Positions 5,713 through 8,034 of a stretch of DNA of 8,034 bases are shown piece after piece (position 1 is the stretch's first letter; the number at the start of each line of letters is the position of its first letter). The DNA comes from Treponema sp. GTDB lineage: Bacteria > Spirochaetota > Spirochaetia > Treponematales > Breznakiellaceae. The position numbers and the translations under genes were made by a program. The notes under the pieces are model-generated. The model made no database searches. It was not told where the DNA came from and worked only from the letters and a program-made list of their open reading frames with translations. The DNA lies in contig JAIROB010000128.1 of NCBI GenBank assembly GCA_031257695.1, forward strand, positions 1-8,034, in the 5' to 3' direction.

Positions 5713-7098
5713 TTATCTTTTTTTTACCACCGTCGCGGGGGCCCTGGAGTCCAGGCGGTTCAGTATCGCCGAAAGCCTGTCCTTTTCGATAAGATCGATG
5801 AGCCGGGCTTCGGTAAAACGCTTGGCCTCGTCGGAGAAGTTTCCCACGGTGACGCAGATGCCCTTGCCGGCCTTGGCGTCCTTGAGGTGGGAGTGAAAAT
5901 CCCGCAGGATAAGTTCCCCGATGGCGCCCGGGGTTCTGATAAAGCGGAACATCACCGTGTCGGACCACTTGGGGGCGTCCACCTCCGCCAAAATATCCGC
6001 CCATTCATTTTTGTTTACCTCAATATTGACGATTTTGGTTTTCGCCTTATTGTAAAAGCCCATCACCACCTTGCGGCACAGGGCAACAAAGTCAGCGGAA
6101 GAAGCCATGAGGTAGATCTGCAGGTTCTGGTTGGCGTTGAGTTCCTGGTATTTCCCGATCAGAAGGTTTACGTCCCTGTAGGAACCGTTCAGGGAGCGGA
6201 TATCCTTGAGATGTTCCAGGGCTTTAGCGATCTCCTGCTGTTTAAGCAAAAGGGTGGCCAGGCGGTACTTTAGTTCCAGCAATATATCGGGTTTGATATT
6301 CTGATGCCGGAGCCCGATCTCAAAATCCAGGATAGCCTTGTCAACCTGGCGCTGATTCATGTTGATGGTCCCCGCAAAGAGACAGGCGCTGGGGCCCATC
6401 GCCGGGTCGGGCCTCAGGTGGGTAAAGATCTTCAGCGCCTGATCCACCTGGTTGGCGTCGTAGTAACACTCCGCCAGGGTGTAGAGGGATTCCTTGTCAT
6501 CCGGGGCAATCTCAATGGCCTTGCGGATAAAATTCATCGCCTCCTTGTACTTTTTCATCTTAAAAAAAGAATGCCCCAGACAGCGCAGCGCCGCGGGGTT
6601 TTCCGGGTCCTGGGACCGGGCCTGTTGGAGGAGCTGTATGGACTTTTCGTAGGCCTTCTTCTGGAATTCCAACACCCCCAGGTTAAAATTGACCTCGAAA
6701 TTATCCTGCCTGATGGAATGGGCGGCGGAAAGGCCCTTGTAGGCTTCGTTCTGCAATCCCTTTTTCAGGGCGGCAATCCCGTAGTGGAGGTTTATTTCAA
6801 ACATATTGACCTCCGGGTGTCCCGCGGCGGCTTCCAGCAGCAGAGTGTAGGTTTTAAACGCCTCGTCCCAATTTTCTTCCTGATAGTACAGGCCCCCCAG
6901 GGATACAAGCGCCGGTATATCCCGCGGATTTTGGGCCAGCCGCTTATTCGCTGCCCGCAGGATGGCATCCCTGTTTTTGGCGCGTTTCCCGCCACCCTCA
7001 TCTCCCGTCCCTTTTGAGCGGGTTATAACCATCATGAAGACGCAGGCTCCGAGGATAAGCGCCACCGTCACGGTTAAAACGGGAATAAGTCCATCCAT
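5713..7098 (-). CDS. Membrane-anchored TPR protein with a degenerate Mrr-like C-terminal domain
   Basis: The 461-residue product has one N-terminal membrane helix (residues 4-26, LIPVLTVTVALILGA), then a charged Gly/Lys linker. About five to six tetratricopeptide repeats follow over roughly 45-305, for example NPRDIPALVSLGGLYYQEENW (57-77), ENPAALRCLGHSFFKMKKYKEA (166-187) and DKESLYTLAECYYDANQVDQA (201-221). Residues 335-447 resemble the Mrr_cat/restriction-endonuclease-like fold: the block KGICVTVGNFSDEAKRF then LIDLIEKDRLSAIL matches the family's vTt..fs..A and Lid...L pattern. At the strand where active enzymes have Q-x-K, this protein has VMFRFIR, so nuclease activity is unlikely. It probably works as an inner-membrane scaffold exposed to one side. 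It is the first gene of a likely two-gene unit with the ankyrin lipoprotein. The TPR part is certain; the Mrr-like part is from pattern memory. Confidence 0.88.
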   Translation of the reverse strand: MDGLIPVLTVTVALILGACVFMMVITRSKGTGDEGGGKRAKNRDAILRAANKRLAQNPRDIPALVSLGGLYYQEENWDEAFKTYTLLLEAAAGHPEVNMFEINLHYGIAALKKGLQNEAYKGLSAAHSIRQDNFEVNFNLGVLEFQKKAYEKSIQLLQQARSQDPENPAALRCLGHSFFKMKKYKEAMNFIRKAIEIAPDDKESLYTLAECYYDANQVDQALKIFTHLRPDPAMGPSACLFAGTINMNQRQVDKAILDFEIGLRHQNIKPDILLELKYRLATLLLKQQEIAKALEHLKDIRSLNGSYRDVNLLIGKYQELNANQNLQIYLMASSADFVALCRKVVMGFYNKAKTKIVNIEVNKNEWADILAEVDAPKWSDTVMFRFIRTPGAIGELILRDFHSHLKDAKAGKGICVTVGNFSDEAKRFTEARLIDLIEKDRLSAILNRLDSRAPATVVKKR

Positions 7099-7104
7099 GA
7101 CACC

Positions 7105-7133
7105 ATTATCGGAAAAAAAAAAAGATTCTTCAA
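7105..7133 (-). promoter_or_regulatory. Promoter of the TPR gene with an 11-T spacer, six bases from the ATG
   Basis: On the minus strand TTGAAG (7133-7128) and GATAAT (7110-7105) are separated by exactly 17 bases, a good sigma-70-type pair. The spacer contains eleven consecutive T (7123-7113). The -10 ends six bases before the ATG at 7098, and the only purine-rich stretch, GGTG, is too close to the ATG to be a normal ribosome binding site. A leaderless or near-leaderless transcript is inferred, the same geometry as at metH. Confidence 0.55.
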
Positions 7134-7451
7134 TGAGCGGGCGCTCCCCCCATGGACCCGGTTGGGTTAGCGGGGGCGCACTAAGATTTTGTCTGGGGGG
7201 TGGTAGCGGAATTCGCTTGCCGCCCGCTCGTTCGTTTCACTCAAATGCGGGCGGCAAACGATTCCACTACCACCCCCATTACACGGTGTGTGCGCGTCCC
7301 CGTGCAGTGTGGGGGCCCATGGGCTAAACTTGACCCACAAAAGATTGCTTGCCGGCGAAAGACCGCCCTCCGTCCTTGGTTCCGTAGTTTTTTTGCTGAT
7401 TTTTGTCATTCCGACTAAAGCAAAACAGCGTTTCGTCCCCGTATAGGGGAT
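7134..7451. other. Non-coding gap of about 320 bases upstream of the RAYT-like gene
   Basis: I see no credible gene here; open frames in it are encoded by the palindrome and resemble nothing known. It holds the large nested inverted repeat at 7172-7301. To its right is an unstructured stretch (7302-7428) with a T7 run at 7388-7394, then the small hairpin over the next gene's start. No tRNA-like cloverleaf or terminator was found. Confidence 0.5.
7172..7301. repeat. Large nested inverted repeat (palindromic element) beside the RAYT-like gene
   Basis: The inner arms 7196-7227 and 7247-7277 are inverted copies: 29 of 32 positions pair as Watson-Crick, with two C/A positions and one bulged T, around a 19-base loop. 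In a minus-strand RNA both odd positions become U-G wobbles, so the stem is essentially continuous on that strand. An outer stem adds GCGCAC (7176-7181) with GTGCGC (7290-7295) and GGGG (7172-7175) with CCCC (7298-7301). The size and position next to a RAYT-like gene suggest a REP/BIME-like or MITE-like mobile palindrome. No target-site duplication was recognised. Confidence 0.75.
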
Positions 7452-7465
7452 ATGAGACAGAAACG
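7429..7465 (+). promoter_or_regulatory. Hairpin covering the ribosome binding site and start codon of the RAYT-like gene
   Basis: TCCCC (7436-7440) pairs with GGGGA (7446-7450) around GTATA. The enclosing CGTTTC (7429-7434) pairs with GAAACG (7460-7465), which lies inside codons 3-5. The AGGGGA that would serve as Shine-Dalgarno, and the ATG at 7452, are inside this structure. Translation would be low unless the hairpin opens. Confidence 0.4.
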
Positions 7466-7919
7466 TTTATTAGCGCAGGGAGTGTGGTATGAGATCCGCT
7501 CCCAAATCAACAACCGGGAACAGATCCTCAGCCTGCCCAGGGCCGCGGCTCTCTTTTCCGGGGTTTTCCGGGAAACTACGCTCCGCTTCGCTTTCGAGGT
7601 CCGGGGCCTCCGGTTCGGCGCGGACCAGCTTAGGTTCTACATTAAGCCTGAGGACGGAATGGAGCTTCCGGCTATCATGCAGTGGCTGAAGCAAACCTTT
7701 GCCCAGCGATACAACGCGCTGACGGGGCGGACGGGGCACATCTGGGGGGACCGGTATTGGTCGGCGATCCTGGAAGGGGAGGCGCCAGAGGATGTGGGGA
7801 TGGATGCGGCGCTTGGGGCCGGGGCGGAGCACAGGGACAGACCCTATAGGCAGAAACGGGACCGCAGCCCCCGGTTTTCCGTCATTTCCCCCGCTCTCCG
7901 GCCCCCTGCGCCCGGCTAA
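7452..7919 (+). CDS. Degenerate RAYT/Y1 (IS200-like) transposase-family protein lacking the catalytic residues
   Basis: The 155-residue product keeps the frame of the REP-associated tyrosine transposase family: an opening GVWYEIRSQINNRE (residues 10-23), a central FEVRGLRF strand, then LPAIMQWLKQTFAQRYN (72-88) and TGRTGHIWGDRYWSAILEGE (91-110). In active members the strand after the central one reads roughly MPNHVHLL, which supplies the metal-binding HUH pair. Here it reads GADQLRFYI (57-64 region), so both histidines are gone. The helix that normally carries the catalytic tyrosine (LK..Y...YN) has Phe83. The protein therefore should not cut DNA by the Y1 mechanism, yet the surrounding residues are conserved. 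This points to a domesticated DNA/RNA-binding derivative rather than random decay. The last 40 residues are a basic, proline-rich tail. The ATG is chosen by homology; its Shine-Dalgarno is too close and lies in a hairpin. A pseudogene remains possible. Confidence 0.78.
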   Translation: MRQKRLLAQGVWYEIRSQINNREQILSLPRAAALFSGVFRETTLRFAFEVRGLRFGADQLRFYIKPEDGMELPAIMQWLKQTFAQRYNALTGRTGHIWGDRYWSAILEGEAPEDVGMDAALGAGAEHRDRPYRQKRDRSPRFSVISPALRPPAPG

Positions 7920-7925
7920 GGATTA

Positions 7926-7944
7926 GTTCAATAATAAGTTGAAC
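7926..7944. promoter_or_regulatory. Small inverted repeat overlapping the -35 of the right-edge promoter
   Basis: GTTCAA (7926-7931) is the exact inverse complement of TTGAAC (7939-7944), with a 7-base centre. The right half is the -35 hexamer itself. A dimeric regulator could bind here and repress; this is an inference from symmetry alone, and a 6-bp repeat can arise by chance. Confidence 0.3.
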
Positions 7945-7967
7945 AGATTGTTTATCTATAGTACAAT
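7939..7967 (+). promoter_or_regulatory. Sigma-70-type promoter for the right-edge gene
   Basis: TTGAAC (7939-7944) and TACAAT (7962-7967) are 17 bases apart in AT-rich DNA. Start of transcription near 7974 would give a leader of about 22 bases before the ATG at 7997, enough to hold the GAGGGTG ribosome binding site. No terminator for the preceding gene is seen between 7920 and 7938. Confidence 0.65.
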
Positions 7968-7996
7968 GTTTTCATCAAGTAAATGAGGGTGAAAAC

Positions 7997-8034
7997 ATGG
8001 AAAAACGAATTCTACGAATGATACCTTTATTAGA
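7997..8034 (+). CDS. Start of an unidentified gene (12 codons, runs off the right edge)
   Basis: The ATG at 7997 is preceded by GAGGGTG (7985-7991) at a five-base distance and by a promoter at 7939-7967. The frame reads MEKRILRMIPLL and is open to the window edge. Two basic residues followed by a hydrophobic run look like the beginning of a signal peptide or membrane helix, but the fragment is too short to name a family. It is AT-rich compared with the rest of the window. Confidence 0.6.
   Translation, partial: MEKRILRMIPLL

Noticed and set aside
6304..7017. 237-codon plus-strand open frame opposite the TPR gene
   Set aside because: The minus strand has a membrane helix, TPR motifs and a promoter; the plus-strand product shows no recognisable domain and no ribosome binding site.
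7167..7418. Short open frames of 70-120 codons on both strands across the large palindrome
   Set aside because: Their translations are dictated by the inverted repeat arms and have no ribosome binding sites; they read as typical spurious ORFs of a repeat element.

Overview
The window looks like chromosomal DNA of a spirochaete, most likely a Treponema-related species of the termite-gut type. This rests on the kinds of genes present: a CcdA-TlpA fusion, a flavodoxin-ferredoxin (EFR1-type) protein, a TPR membrane protein followed by a very long ankyrin-repeat lipoprotein, and a degenerate REP-associated transposase-like protein beside a large palindrome. It also rests on the short perfect palindromes between genes. 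No 16S rRNA or other phylogenetic marker is present, so the assignment is an inference from gene content. The DNA is GC-rich except for the last 115 bases, which are visibly AT-rich.

Layout. At the left edge (1-481, minus strand) is the N-terminal part of metH, cobalamin-dependent methionine synthase. Divergent from it, 582-1811 (plus) encodes a CcdA-like six-helix electron carrier fused to a TlpA/ResA-like thioredoxin domain. Next, 1940-2704 (plus) encodes an EFR1-type flavodoxin/2x[4Fe-4S] protein. The convergent gap 2705-2828 is filled almost entirely by three consecutive perfect hairpins. On the minus strand, 7098-5713 encodes a membrane-anchored TPR protein with a C-terminal domain resembling a catalytically dead Mrr-type fold. 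It is followed 35 bases later by an ankyrin lipoprotein gene covering 5677-2829, which is split into two frames by a -1 shift at a CCCC run near 4648. Joined, it would encode about 949 residues with about 26 ankyrin repeats.

The 353-base gap 7099-7451 holds the promoter of the TPR gene and a roughly 130-base nested inverted repeat. After it comes a plus-strand gene (7452-7919) for a RAYT/Y1-transposase-like protein that has lost both the HUH pair and the catalytic tyrosine. At the right edge a consensus-like promoter and ribosome binding site introduce a new plus-strand gene, of which only 12 codons are in the window.

How the parts may work together. The TPR-ankyrin pair reads as one transcription unit for envelope-associated protein-protein interaction scaffolds. 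CcdA-TlpA and the EFR1 protein are both redox proteins but have a 128-base gap between them and need not be one operon. Two minus-strand genes (metH and the TPR gene) have a -10 box ending exactly six bases before the ATG, with no good Shine-Dalgarno, which suggests leaderless transcripts. In the TPR gene the promoter spacer carries an 11-T tract that could make expression phase-variable. The strongest candidate for an undescribed system is the degenerate RAYT-like gene together with its neighbouring giant palindrome, plus the small palindromes elsewhere in the window.
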